Shown here: positions 48,501 to 62,076 of the stretch, piece after piece
How the letters are laid out: each line of letters starts with the position of its first letter
Position numbering within the stretch: the stretch's first letter is position 1
Source of the DNA: Podospora pseudoanserina
Lineage: Eukaryota > Ascomycota > Sordariomycetes > Sordariales > Podosporaceae
Reading direction: 5' to 3'
NCBI RefSeq assembly: GCF_035222485.1
Contig: NC_085925.1
Span: 806,001 to 870,000 of the forward strand
DNA length: 64,000 nucleotides
The notes under the pieces: generated by a model
Databases searched by the model: none
Told to the model about the DNA's origin: nothing
What the model saw: the letters and a program-made list of their open reading frames with translations, nothing else
Program-made: the position numbers and the translations under genes

Positions 48501-51500
48501 TTCCCGTGACCATCACGCGCGTTTCTCTCGAACCGGCCGCTTCTCGCAATCATATCAGAGGCTAATATTCCATGCCTCTTCGAACACTGTCTTTTATGCA
48601 TAGGATGATCGGTATTAACCTTGATAAAACAAGAAGAGCACGGCATGAACCCTTTATCCCCGGGCAACGACAGGATCAAGACACGGATGGAAACAGCCAA
48701 CCCGGGAGGAAAGGAGAGACACGGTTCGAAGCGCCGTTCCCCCCCCTCTGGATATTGGATGTTTCGTTTGTTGCATTTTGTTTCTCGCTTCCCAGAGGAC
48801 CGATTACACAAGGCTGGCTCGGCCTGTGGATTTGCGGGTCATTACAGAGCACGACGACTACGAAGGTACACGACAACGCCATTGTCACCTTCACCGACGG
48901 TGTTTTGCTTTTACACGCCCCATTTTATTAGCGGTGGCCTTGTGTGATGAAGCCCAGGTGAGGTGGAATCGGGTTGTCTCGGCAGGGGTGGAGAAGGGAT
49001 GGAAAAGGCGCCGGTGGTGGCCGACGCTGTCTGTCATCATCTGTAAGACGTTGGTGCTCTTACATCAGAGACACAGCCAAAAAAGACGGTTGAGCAGTTT
49101 TTCAATTGGTCCAATGTCCCCCTTCCCGTCCCTTTGGTGTTTCTTGGACTTCTCTTTTCCCTCATCAATTCCTCTTTCCTTCCCGCTGCGTTCACAGGGT
49201 TGCGGGTAGGAAAAATAGCTAAACCGTTGCCGGCATTTCGAGGTGTCGATCTCTTGGGTAGGGTATCTCAGGCTGGGAACCCGAGCTAGCCGGCAGGGGC
49301 CTGCGACAAAGCTCTTTTTTTGTCCCCCCTTGATGGCAGAGGAAGAAGCAACAAGTGTCGTTGAGATTTTGGATTGTCTCCGAAGCTGCCCGGCTGCCGG
49401 TCAGGGGTTTTCTCGTCACGATCTTGTCTCTTTTCCTTTCTCCTCCCTTGCGATTCTTGTGTGTGTTGGGGCTCCGCCCGTCACACGTCTGGCTCGCATT
49501 CGACTGTGAGGTTTTGCTGCAGGAGAGATGGGGTCTTCTCATGACAAGTGCAATCTTGTGGTGGGCCGTAGCTTCAACGCGGTTGCATCCTATGGTTGCA
49601 TTCTAGGGCGGCCTCTAGATGCACTGCTGCACCACGCACACAGCTCTCTCTGATAGAGCGCTGGGAATCTCGCTGCTGTCGCAGTAGAAGCCAAAGCCGG
49701 ACCGAGGGGGCTTTCCAAGGGCGAAGGGGGAGGCTGGTGTAACAGGACCTGAGACCGGGAATTGGGTTCTTTCGTCGGCAGTAAGAAACAGGTGCCGGCT
49801 GGTCTCTCAATCTGTCTGTTTTCCCTTATACGTACTATCCAGCCCGCGGAGGGGTTCCCCTGTTGGCAAGGCCCTTCTCACCTGCGGGCCGACTCGGATC
49901 GCTCACATCTTACAAAGATATCTCACATGTCAAAGTCTAGATTTCTGAAAGGCCGGGTTGGTGAAGTGCGAGGAGATATCGAAGCCAAGTCGTGTCGTCG
50001 TTGTACAGCAAGGCACAAACCACACAAACCAGCATCTCGGGTCGATTGTTCACCGGTCCACCGAACGCTCCGTGCTTCACAATCCTCCTCATCACCCATC
50101 CATCCATCCTGCCAGCGGTTTATCTCGTTCGGGTCAAGTGTCCATCCAGCTCTCTCTCTCTCTCGACTTGGCAGGCAGGGGCACACCCTTTTCTTCCTTA
50201 CGACGGTAGCATCCATGGCAACCTCGCTTCGCACCTCTTTCCGCGGGGAACTCCCATCTTGTCCCTCCCCCCTTCCCCCTTCCCCCCCCTGCAAGGTACC
50301 AGTCGGGTTGCTCTCCAAGCCGGTAAGGTCTCGATTAGGGTTCTCATGGCCGTTACAGATACCTCTTGGAGTGTGACGGGTGACCACCTGGGGTACATGA
50401 GTACATACATAGGCTGCAGGTGTGTTATAATAATTGTCCGTGCGATTTTATGGGTGCATGGCTGGCTGGCTGGCTGCGAATGGGGTGCGGCTACCAAACT
50501 GTTTGAAGGGACTGCACCCGACTGGACGCGGAGGAGAAAGGGAGAGAGGTCCTCCTGTTCCTCTCATTGCCATTTCCCACACTAGAAGAGGAGGAGGAGG
50601 AGGAGGAGCGTCATGAAATACCTACCCATCACCATCCCGAAATCCATTACCCTGAGGTATGCCCGATACATACATAGGTATCTTTTGTCTACACGGGTAG
50701 ATGGGTACATCTTACAACAGCTCAAACTTCACACTTGTCCCCGGCAGGCAGGGCAGACAGACATGCATTCGCAGAGAAAGCAATTGTCAAGGTTTTGTCA
50801 AGGTTATTGGATGTTGCCCCGCGATGGACAGGGACAGGCTACTTCCGGTCGCTGTCGTCTGCGCTAGTGGCATGCTGCTAGCAAGGGATAGGGGCTGCAA
50901 GCCCGAATGGTTAAGACTGACGCGACTGACGCCAACGAGAAGAGTGAAGCGAGGTTTGATGGCGACCGCTTCTCCTCTTTTTGCTCCTTTTTTTTCTGTC
51001 TTTGCTTTTTCTTGTTACTCTTTTTTTTTTTCTCCGTAGTGTGAGAGCTGCACGCTTCCTGCAGGGCCCGTCATCAGGCAGGCAATCTCTGAATCTGACC
51101 TTGCCTGTTCGATAACACTCAGCTGGCCCTGAGGGAAGTTCCTCTTTGGGATGAGAGCGATGTTGGTCTCTTGCCGTTTCGAGGAAAGCTCAGGTAAAAA
51201 GCAACGCTGCGGGCTGGGAACTGCAGCAGTCCCAAGGGTGGGGGGGAGGGGGTTGGAAAGGGATGACCGACTACCTAGGTGAAGCTGGGGGAGCCGTCCC
51301 CAGCAAGCCTTCTACCACTCACTCACCACTCGCTCGTCCCGTCCCTCCTCCCTGCCACTATCATCGTTGCGGACCGGCGACGGGAAACAGAGAAGTAACA
51401 GAAAGACACGGGACACGGCACACCTTTTGATCGGCACTCGTGATTTCTACCTACTTTCCTGTCTCTTATCATCTCTGTTATTATTAGCCGTGTAATATCA

Positions 51501-54226
51501 TATCCGGATGGTTCTCTAGATTCATATGTATATCTAAAGAAAGGGGGGGGGGAAGGTTAGGTACAAACACACACAATCTTCCTAACCAACAGAAAAGCAT
51601 TTTCACCTTTTTTTCTTAACGTGCCGTTCGGATCCCGGATCCCAAATTCTTGACCTTGACTAGCTCCAGCACACTACGTCCAACGTTGGAGCGAGATATC
51701 ACAAATGCTACGGCCGTCGGCCAGATTTCTTCTTCACCTTGCAACAATTCGGAAACCCCTCACACACAGCAAAGAGGTGACTCTCGCTGCCGCACCTTGA
51801 GCACCTGATTTGCGCCCGGACGAAGGTCTGCAGGTTGGATTGTATAATCATCGCGGGGTTCTTCTTCTTGCACCAACTGCGTGCTGTGTTTTGCAGACGG
51901 ACGCAACACGACTCAAGAGCAGCACACCTTGTCACCACCGCTCGGCCGCCACACACGGCTTACTTTTGGATCCTTTCTACAAGAGAGAGCGCTATACCTC
52001 TTGCAACAGAGGATACCACTCCCCATCTTTGACGAACCCGAGCCCAGGCCACAGCGAGATCGCCGGAGCCACGTCTGGCCCACTGTCTGAACCAGTTTTT
52101 TCTCTGCATCAGGATTGTACAGTAGCAGGAGAGCATCTAGAGCGAGCTGTCTAGAGTGGATGCTGTGTGTGCTCGGGCGTTGTTCACCTTTCACATCAGA
52201 CAAGTTCCCGTCCCTCGTTCATACCGACCACTGCTATTGTACAGAGAGATATCTCGACGTTGCAGTGCTGCGGTTTCCCTAGGGCTCAACATCCTGCCGT
52301 CCGTCCCTTTTCGCAGCACAAACCCATCACCATACCACGCGGTAGACCTATCTTCCCCGTATTTTGTGACCTCTCCCCACATTTTGGACGGCCGGCGGGC
52401 GAGGGAGGCTTGGGGAGACCCATCATCACCCCGAAGGGTATAGCAACCTCGATTTTATAGCCCTCATCAGACAACACGCACGCCACCAAGGGTTCTAGAT
52501 ACCCATGCCGTCCACGAGAAAAATTGGAAGAGCCATTCCTCGTTAGTGTCCAATCTCGTCTAACAACCCAACACAACAATCTGTGGTTCTCATTCTGCTG
52601 CTCGGGTTCGCTTTCCCCTGCGTTGCGTGGATACATAACCCACGAGGAACCCCTTCCCACCCAGACCAAAAAGGAGTTTGTTGTTCATCTCGGTTTTTGT
52701 CTAATATTTTTATTTTATTTTATTTGTTTGCCCCAGTGTAAAAGAACAACGACGACAACGACAACATCATCGGAAGACAACCTCGCGGAAACTTTTGAGA
52801 GGTTGACAACCGCACAGCAGCCAACAACCCTGTCAATATCTTACAGGGCTGACGACAAAAACCAGCCGGCCGCCGCGCGCCTGTTCCCGCTGCCTGTCTC
52901 GGTCAATTTCGGAGCTTAGGGAAAACCGTAAAGAAGAAACGACAAAAAGAAAAAGAGAGAGAGAAAGAAAAGTGAGAGAAAAATAGCAACAACAACAGCA
53001 GCATCAGCAGCATCCGCCAGCCCATCTTTTTCTTTTTGGCAGGTCAACCGTTACGACAGATTTGAACGCGCGCCGTTCAGTAGTTCCAACTTTAAGATAG
53101 TTTAAGAAAGGGAGAAGGAGAGAAGCTGGGACGACACACACACACACACACACATACACACGTGTGCGCAATACGATACGAGATATCCAGCATACCTTGA
53201 CAGCAACACAACTATTCACTTGACAGCAACGGTTAGGAATCATCCGGGCCCTTCCCTGATTTCGGCACTCGACCTGGCCCAGAAGCAGCTCAGAAAGAGG
53301 TCACTCGACGATCTGCAAGACCTGTGTGTGAGTGGTTCCTGACTTTGAACTGTGCAGTCCCCCACATCCATCCTGCCACACCCCCCCTCCTTCTCCCATG
53401 TACCTGCCTCCCTGCCTCTCTACCCTTCTTTTTTCTCTTGTTATGCTGGTGCTGGTTTCGGAAACTTAACACACGCCAGCTCCTAGACAGCTTTGAATTT
53501 CGAAACCGCACTTTCGCACACACCCAACCCCCGCCCCTACCATCCCCTCCCCAAAAGGTGGAACGGCCAAACCTGCCGAACTAGCGCTCCCTGCCCTTAC
53601 TCGCACCGTCGGTCGCCCTACTGCAGCAGCGTAGCACCAGAACAGGCCTCGAAAAAAAAAAAGGTACGGAATACTTCTCCTCTTGGCTCTCTAGCCTCAA
53701 CTTGGCTTTAGCTCCATCATCCACACTCACCCCTCTCACCCCAGTCCGTTCATGTTCTCCACTTCGTCCAGACTCCAACGTCTTGTCCCTTTTTGGTCTC
53801 TCTCCACCAAACTTATTCTCACCCCCTCCCATCCTCCTTCACTCCCCCCCGGCCACTGGCCTATCAGCGCCGGCCTTCCCGTCTGCCTTCTTTTTTTCAT
53901 TTCACAACGTGGGCGGAGATTTCCCTAGGCTAGTGTCAGTGCTGCTGCCCCAGTTTTGCTCTGTGTGTGTGTTCCTTCACCTAAGCTTTAACACGCTTTT
54001 TCGCTTACCATAAACGTGCATTTGCTGGGGGTGTGTCGAACGAAAAGAGACGAAGAGCCGGCGCTGAACCTTCTTCATAACAACCAGCCTCCCTCCCCCC
54101 TCCAACCACCACCACCAACCAACCTTCACCTCCCTCCCCATCATCCGTTCCCCTTCACCTGCCAACACTTCGTCACCGGTGCGGTTTCTTTTATTTTCTT
54201 TTGCCCACCTCTTATATATACATACA
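48501..54226. other. Gene-free interval, part 3: distal upstream region of the zinc-finger gene
   Basis: 5.7 kb that becomes increasingly pyrimidine-rich, with many CTCTC, CCCTCC and T/A runs and an interrupted (AC)n tract. Frames of up to 204 codons (49762-50376 and 49992-50585 plus, overlapping) are Ser/Pro/Leu-rich products of the pyrimidine bias. I read this as regulatory or non-coding sequence. Confidence 0.45.
53134..53160. repeat. (AC)n microsatellite, one interruption
   Basis: About 13 AC units with one CAT interruption, upstream of the zinc-finger gene. Confidence 0.93.
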
Positions 54227-54236
54227 TATATAAAAG
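54227..54236 (+). promoter_or_regulatory. TATA box of the C2H2 transcription-factor gene
   Basis: TATATAAAAG, the end of an AT-rich stretch beginning TTATATATACATACAT at 54212. It lies 1245 bp upstream of the ATG at 55481 and is followed by C/T-rich sequence. If used, the transcript has a leader of about 1.2 kb, which is long but typical for fungal developmental regulators. Confidence 0.5.
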
Positions 54237-54370
54237 GGAACTTTGGCTTTGACCCGCGCCATCCGTCATCCTAACTCCGCGCCTCGTCTTCTCTCTGGGT
54301 TTTGCGTTGTTGCTGCCGGCCGCTTCTGTCTGTCTCTTCCGTCACAACATCCACACACACATACACATAC

Positions 54371-54400
54371 ATAACATAACATAACATAACATAACATAAC
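54371..54400. repeat. (ATAAC)6 pentanucleotide repeat
   Basis: Six perfect ATAAC units directly after a CACATACATAC stretch, within the putative leader. Confidence 0.95.
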
Positions 54401-54430
54401 AGCACGGTTGTGTCTTTTCCGTCCCAATTC

Positions 54431-54431
54431 G

Positions 54432-54466
<35 letters not shown>
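54431..54466. repeat. (GTT)12 trinucleotide repeat
   Basis: Twelve perfect GTT units followed by a T run, 30 bp downstream of the ATAAC repeat. A second, longer GTT array lies beyond the 3' end of the same gene. Confidence 0.95.
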
Positions 54467-54467
<1 letters not shown>

Positions 54468-55480
54468 TTTGTGTTGTGTAGTCATCTTGTTGTTGCGGAG
54501 TGATGACAGTTGTTGTTTGAGTTTCTTTGCTCCCGTTGCTCGTACCGTCCCAGCTGACACGCCGATTTTCGACCCGGCCCTGAAGCCAAAATAATTTTTG
54601 TTCACCACCAACCAAACAAACCAACCACCCCGTTGCCATAGCGAAGAAAAATAACCTCCCCTTCATCAATACGCCCTTTTCTCCCCGGCCCCAAACGAAA
54701 TTTCTTGAGAGAGAAGTAAAAGTGTTCAGCTCGCAATCGTTTTGCTTGTGCTCACTTTTCGCTCCCTCCCTCGCTCTCCCTCTCTCCGCCTGGGTCCCCG
54801 CTACCTCGCACACACGCACACACGCACACACACACTCTCTATTGTCGTCATCAGAACCCAACCGCGCTGCATATCTCTCCCCGCCTTTTTGCGCTGGACG
54901 CTTCGCTCCATCAACGGCCCATTTTGTTGCGCAAGGAAAAGTTAATAACCAGTTTTTTCCCACCAACACAGCTCTTCATTCGTTTTTGAAAAAGGTTGTT
55001 CTGGGGGGGAATATTTTTGTTGCAATAATATTGAGGAACAAGAAGGGGGAACGACGGAGAGGAAACCACAAACACGCAGCGGCAGCCCGGACGCCTCTTC
55101 CGAAGAAGATACAAGGGTACACCCAAGTTCGACGTACACATCACCAACCAACCACCTGCAACAAACTTGCTAATCATCATCGCCACTTGGGAGGGGGAAA
55201 AAACAAAAGCTTATTTTGAGGAAGGAAGTTGGGAACATCCTTGGAGGAGCTTATCACACCTCCACACGACCACCACGAGCGGGGGGCGAAACGGGGTAGA
55301 GTTGCCCTACTTATAAGGAAAGGAAGAAGGAAGAAGAAGAGGGGTTTGCAGGAAGAACGTGCGCCTCTGTGTGTTTCTGATCAGCTCCAAGGCCTTTGAC
55401 CTTTTTGCGCACGACAGAGAGGGCTCGATCGAAAAAGTAGGAAAGGAAAAAAGGAACAGAGAGGGAAGAGAGAAGGAAAG

Positions 55481-57172
<1,692 letters not shown>

Positions 57173-57500
57173 GGGGTTGGGTGGAAAAGTGGTGATGTTA
57201 CATGTTGTTGCATATTTTGGATTTTGTCTTTTTTTTGGGTTGGTGTTTTTTTCCCTCTCTTCATCCATCAATACCCCCTTTTTCTTCTTCTTTCTTTCTT
57301 TCTTGCCTTGCAGTCTCTCAGATGGGGACTGGGGCTTGTGTAACATTAGTTGTATTTGTGCGCGTGATGCGGTTTTGGATTTTTTTCTTTTCTTGTGGAG
57401 GTATTTGCCGAGCAAACGAGAGGCTGTTGGTTTGATGTTGTTTGTCGTCGTCGTTGTCGTCGCATTTTAACCCGGAACACCACACACACAAAGGAACATT

Positions 57501-57530
57501 TGGGGTCGGGGGTCGGGGGTCGGGGGTCGG
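57501..57530. repeat. GGGGGTC heptamer repeat, four G-runs
   Basis: Four runs of G separated by TC, with 7-base periodicity. On the + strand this fits a G-quadruplex-forming pattern (four runs of at least three G with short loops). Confidence 0.9.
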
Positions 57531-57551
57531 CTGGCTTATGGCTTATTTTAC

Positions 57552-57576
57552 CATCATCATCATCATCATCATCATC
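57552..57576. repeat. (CAT)8 trinucleotide repeat
   Basis: Eight perfect CAT units, 20 bp after the GGGGGTC repeat in the 3' flank of the zinc-finger gene. Confidence 0.95.
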
Positions 57577-58252
57577 TTCAATCCATCCTTTACGAATGTT
57601 TTCTGATATATGCTGAACGGCCGATTTTTATTTTCTTCATATATATTGTTTTTGCTATGTTTGTTGTCAGCTTTTTTTCCTTTTCGGAAATGAACTTTGG
57701 TTTCTGTTGTTTGAATGCTTTTGTTTTTGCGTATTGGTTTTTGATGTATGTGAGTGTGATTAGGGGTGGGTAGGGAGGAGGGATATGGAATTGTGGAATG
57801 GACATGTGTGTGTGATACCTTGGCCGTGGGTAAGTGGGTAAGGAACGGAAGGAAGGGAAAGGGAGGGAAGGGGACAAGGCAACAATGATTTTTTCTTTTC
57901 TCTCTTTTTTTCTTTGTTTTATAATATGGGAGGATGGTTTTGATGATTTTTTCTTCTTCGAATACTATGCTTAATTCTGAGGTTGGGGGTAGGGTAGGGT
58001 AGGGGGGGAGGGGATGGTAATAAAGAACTGACAAAAAATGATGGGATGAGGTTGACTCGAACTTTCTGGGGGTTGTAACGATAGGGTGGTGGTGGTGGTG
58101 ATGAAGTTGGGAGGATTATTTTTTAAAAAAAGGAGAGAGTGTGAGTGAGTGGTGAAGAGGTTGATCAAGTTCTTGTCTATAGCTTTGTACTTTTAGTGCT
58201 TCATATATACATACCTGTCAATGAAGTTCTCGTATTCATCTCGCTGTCCTCG

Positions 58253-58253
58253 G

Positions 58254-58303
<50 letters not shown>

Positions 58304-58306
58304 ATT

Positions 58307-58336
<30 letters not shown>
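58253..58336. repeat. Long (GTT)n array, one interruption
   Basis: About 16 GTT units, an ATTTT interruption at about 58303-58307, then about 9-10 further units. It is the longest microsatellite in the window and matches the motif of the leader repeat at 54431. Confidence 0.95.
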
Positions 58337-58337
<1 letters not shown>

Positions 58338-61300
58338 GTTTGGTGAGATCTTGTCGAAAGTCCATCACTGTCGTTGAAAAAGGGGGGGGGGGTGATGGGT
58401 GGCGAGGCGACTGTTGCCGTCGAGGGGATTCGTGGAGTATGTCGAGCCGCGAGGTGTTGTCACGAGCGGTAATCTTGATGTCTCCTCCACTGCTGACCTG
58501 ATATGCTCCTCTCCTCGGATGTCAAGATTGTCATCCCGTTCCTCTCGCTCCTCAGGGGTCTAACAACAGACGGGATTTGGTGTGGGTTGGTTGGCGTTGA
58601 CGGTGCCGGTGGCTCCATCCCCAGCTTCAGCAAAGCAGACATTGATTTCTCTGTTCGCTTCCTTCCTCCTCTTGGCAGATTAGATGACAGGTCGCGCCTT
58701 CCTCCAACAATGCACAATCATGACCACCCGTTCCTTCCTCGTCTTTTCCACAGTGGATATTCCCATCTTATTGTTGGCCAATGCCAAACAAAGCAAAAGT
58801 AAGCCCTCCAACTGCCCCCCGCGAAGGTGGAGAAGACCCCGTCCGCAAGCCGCGCCCCCTTCAGTCCTGCGCAGACAAGGCCGAGTGTTGGACACCAGCC
58901 GCACGAATCGATTCCCCTCCAAGTTTGACGCCCCTTAACCCTTCAACTCCCTCCCATAACCGCAGTGTCTCCTCCAGACAATCGTACCAGCGGCCGGACT
59001 TCGTATCTCGGGACTTGGTTTGTTCGACGGGCTCGTGGTCAGGTTTGCCGAGAGTCGCCAGTTATTCTACGTGCAAGTGTGTGATGACAGCACATGTCTC
59101 CCCTACTAAGGCTGGCCAGGTCTCATCCAGACCACTCGCATATCCCGTCGTCGGTGGCTGATCTATCCGTCGTCGTCGCTGATACTGGCCATCTTCATCA
59201 ACCGAGATATCTCGTCGAGGCGAGGCGAAGTTGTCATCGGACGATCAAGTCGTACATATCGAAACGAGAAACCGAGGCTCTGAGTAAGGGAAGGACTCCG
59301 CAGAAGTGATATATAACAACCAAGGTGAGAGAGGAGTAGGCAGGCTATTAACCGCATACCAATGCCGAACAAAAAAAGAGTGGGTGGGGGGGTGGAGGGC
59401 AGCCTCGAGCCAAAAAAAAAAAATACAAAACAGTAACACCGAGCAGCGCAGCACAAATCCGACGTGGCTTTGCTGCTGTGTACCACCCCCTCACCCTACA
59501 CGAGAGGTAAAGGGGGGGGGGTGCTGTTGGTCAGGAGGAGGGAGGAGGCCAGCCCTCTTTTCGGAGAAGAGAGTTGGGCTACAAAGCGGCATGCAAGAAA
59601 GCGAAAAAGGCCAGTTTGTTCAAGAGCCATTTTCCCTTTCTTGTTAAACCCAAATAGTAACAACTTGCATGCCAACAGCAGCCCCAGTTGCTGGGAAGAG
59701 GGAACCCTCATCCCTTGGCGCCACTTACACGTAAGTTTGCTTGCCGGAGTTGGATCGGAGCCGAAGAGGTGGGTTCTGGTTGCGTGCCGACGGTCTTTTG
59801 GGGTGGGATGGCTTTGACGTGCATGAGTCCGTCAGTCCGGTCTGTAAGCTGCAGACATGTCATGTGGGCTTCGGGTATTAGCCGATGAGAATAAGACCGA
59901 GATTCTCTTTTGGGGGCTGTTGGTTGTGGTGTTGAGCTGATGCGAATCCAACATCCAGGAGTGATATCTGAAAGTGACAGAGAATGAAAAGTGAGAAACA
60001 AAGTCTTGACGCAAGGCAGCAGGCTTTCTGACAAGACTATCTCCCTAGCTCAAGTCGACTGTGCCGTTGGCGTAAGGTCGCAAGGTGGGAAGAGCAGTGC
60101 AGCCTCGGCGCTTCCGTCCTTTTTCGTTGTTGTTTGTCTTCCCCCTTTCCCGAAGCCCGCCGCGCCGTCGTTCCAATCGAGTGCTGGCTTGATGCATCTT
60201 GCTTGGTCTGCAATAGCCAATAGAGAAGTCCGGCATGATGGTCTTGGGTGCGTTTGATTCCGGCTCAATGGGCCGCAGGCGCCGATGCGACGGTAGATCA
60301 GATATTGGTGATCAAAGCGGCTTTCTGGAACAATTCTGGCGCGCGGCTTTTTGGGGAGTGTCTTCAGCCCTTTTTTTGCCTGTGTCGTTGGCCAATCTAG
60401 GGTAATTCTGGGCTGTGTGGTGGTTGCAGACGAGGGAACTGTTGGTGCGTACATGCAGCTTGCTTCGCTTCGAGGCGGGTGGGAGGAGAGGGGAGGGATA
60501 GCTGAAGTGTTTACGTGAGAGAAAAAGAAAGTAAAAAGAGTGAGACGAACCTGAGGGTTTTCTTGGGATGAGCTGAAGAATGAATTGCCATCGTCATCGA
60601 CAGTTGCCTCCGTGGCAGGCAGAACAGGTATAAGAGAGAGAGAGAGAGAGAGACGAGTATGTAACGTTGGGATGGTTTGACAGGTTTGACAAGTTGACAG
60701 CTCGGGGGAACGTGCGTCTTTTTCTGGTTTGCCCTTTTCATCTGAAGCCACATGTGTTGTACCCCCATTTTCTCCAACAGCCTCAGGAGGGGGGGGACAT
60801 TCTCTCTCACCAAAAGTGAAAAAGACGGCCGATCTTCACTTTTGTGCTTGTGATTGGCGGGGTTCTCGCAACATAAGATACGCAGTAAAAAAATAACGAG
60901 AATTGTTGCGCCCCGCCAGAGGCCTGTGAGAGGGAAAAAAAGCCTTTTGGTCGCCGATGCCGCCTCGCCCGGCGCATGCCAGCCCATCCAAATGGGGAAG
61001 GCCATCGATGGGGATGATCCCCCCCCCCAACATCCCGGGACCTTCCCATCTTCTTTTTTGCGAGCAAAAAATAAATAAATAGGTGTCGAGATGGACCTGG
61101 GGAAGGGGGGGGAACCGCAACGGCTCGCAAGATCCTGGTTCCATGTTATGGATTCGAAAGGGCGGGCCTCTTACTGGTCTGAGCACCACATTTACGTCGA
61201 TGAAGCGGGCCTTGGCGCCCGGGATTTACAACATGGGTCCGAACGACGACATCGCATCGCAGAACGGTGAAAGTAAACATTCCAGCTATCAAAACAATTC

Positions 61301-61341
61301 CATCTTACCCTACCCATTCAATCATTCCCAATCAAAGCAAA
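58337..61341. other. Intergenic region, 3.0 kb, upstream of the SSP120-like gene
   Basis: No gene can be supported. The longest frame, 60050-60751 minus (233 codons), is Ser/Thr/Pro-rich and would start with MASDEKGKPEKDARSPEL, but no domain is recognised. An (AG)n tract lies at 60633-60652, and G- and A-runs are common. AT-rich AAAATAAATAAATAGG at about 61068-61082 is a possible TATA-like element 260 bp upstream of the SSP120 ATG. Confidence 0.5.
60633..60652. repeat. (AG)10 microsatellite
   Basis: Ten AG units in the intergenic region upstream of the SSP120-like gene. Confidence 0.92.
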
Positions 61342-62076
61342 ATGCACATCCGAACCCTCCTCCTATCAGCCCTCCCACCCCTAGCCCTCGCCCACGGCAA
61401 CCACGGCGGCGGCGGCGAAGGCGGCTCCCAAAAGCCAGCCGTAGACCCACACGCGAATTGGATGACGAGACACATGGCTGGTACGTCCCCCTTTTCAGAT
61501 CACCAAATAACCCCTTTTATCTCTCAGATGCTAACCAACATTTCCCCCCGCCCAGAGGAGCACCACATAACCTCCTTCGACCCCCCCTCCTTCTTCACCC
61601 TCCACGACTTCGACTCCTCCGGCCATCTCGACGCCCCCGAAATCCTCAAGCTCTACGGCCTCCTCGACCCCTCCAACGCCCACTACACCCCCGCCCAGCG
61701 CGACGCCTTCGCCCGCCAAATCCTCGACCTGATCGACACCAACCGCGACGACCTCATCTCCAAAGACGAGTTTTTGCATTACTTGCTGGTGGAAGGGAAG
61801 GAGCTGCCTGATTTGGGCACGGGGCCGGGCCATCATGGGGATGATGAGTACGAGTATGAGATTCATCACTGGGAGAAGTACCATGATGAGAATACAAAGT
61901 TGGAGGATCTGACGCATCCGGAAGATATTGAGCACTTTAAGAAGCATGAGGAGATGGAGCGGGAGGAGGAGGAGAGGGAGGAACGGGAGAAGAAGGCGAG
62001 GGAGCAGGGGGGCGAGGGGAAGGGGTGGGTGGTGGAGGAGAATATTCCGGGCAAGTTTAGGAGGGTGGATCTCTAG
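61342..62076 (+). CDS. SSP120: Ssp120-like secretory-pathway EF-hand protein
   Basis: Exons 61342-61480 and 61556-62076 join to 219 residues. The 75 bp intron (GTACGT..CCAG, branch GCTAACC) is a multiple of three and has no in-frame stop. Residues 1-17 are a signal peptide (MHIRTLLLSALPPLALA), followed by a His/Gly-rich stretch (HGNHGGGGEGG). Two EF-hand loops are intact: DFDSSGHLDAPE (64-75) and DTNRDDLISKDE (107-118), with acidic residues at positions 1, 3 and 12 in the first. The second loop has Asn at position 3, still compatible with Ca2+. An acidic HHGDDEYEYEIHHWEKYHDE segment and a Glu/Arg-rich coiled coil complete it. The order matches yeast Ssp120, a Ca2+-binding protein of the ER-Golgi lumen that works with the Emp47 cargo receptor, and the nucleobindin/MCFD2 group. 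I chose the spliced form because the MA-EEHHITSFDP junction restores the family sequence. Confidence 0.9.
   Translation: MHIRTLLLSALPPLALAHGNHGGGGEGGSQKPAVDPHANWMTRHMAGTSPFSDHQITPFISQMLTNISPRPEEHHITSFDPPSFFTLHDFDSSGHLDAPEILKLYGLLDPSNAHYTPAQRDAFARQILDLIDTNRDDLISKDEFLHYLLVEGKELPDLGTGPGHHGDDEYEYEIHHWEKYHDENTKLEDLTHPEDIEHFKKHEEMEREEEEREEREKKAREQGGEGKGWVVEENIPGKFRRVDL

Larger units (their letters stand above)
54237..55480 (+). other. Putative long 5' leader of the zinc-finger gene
   Basis: 1.24 kb carrying (ATAAC)n and (GTT)n repeats and a CGCACACACGCACACAC patch near 54820. The last 150 bases before the ATG are purine-rich (GGAAAGGAAAAAAGG..GAGAGAAGG). Several short frames could act as upstream ORFs. 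Transcription across it is inferred from the TATA position only. Confidence 0.4.
57173..58252. other. 3' flank of the zinc-finger gene
   Basis: T-rich sequence with a GGGGGTC repeat, a (CAT)n tract, and T- and G-runs. The frames on the minus strand (up to 163 codons, 57543-58034) are made of these low-complexity tracts. It contains the likely 3' UTR; no other gene is seen. Confidence 0.55.

Noticed and set aside
49762-50585. Two overlapping + strand frames of about 200 codons
   Set aside because: They are Ser/Pro/Leu-rich translations of pyrimidine-rich sequence, mutually overlapping, with no conserved motif.
54271-54969. 232-codon minus-strand frame with poly-Thr and Gln runs
   Set aside because: It is a read-through of the (GTT)n, (ATAAC)n and AC tracts in the zinc-finger leader; outside the repeats there is no domain or codon bias.
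31501-55480. A transposon or retroelement as explanation for the gene-free interval
   Set aside because: No terminal repeats, target-site duplications or transposase, reverse transcriptase or integrase motifs could be seen in any frame.
58045-58085. Minus-strand AGTTCGAGTC resembling a B box
   Set aside because: Flanking bases do not pair into a T arm and no acceptor stem is found.
60050-60751. 233-codon minus-strand frame upstream of SSP120
   Set aside because: The N-terminus looks protein-like, but composition changes abruptly, no motif is recognised and no splice pattern improves it. Kept only as a weak possibility.
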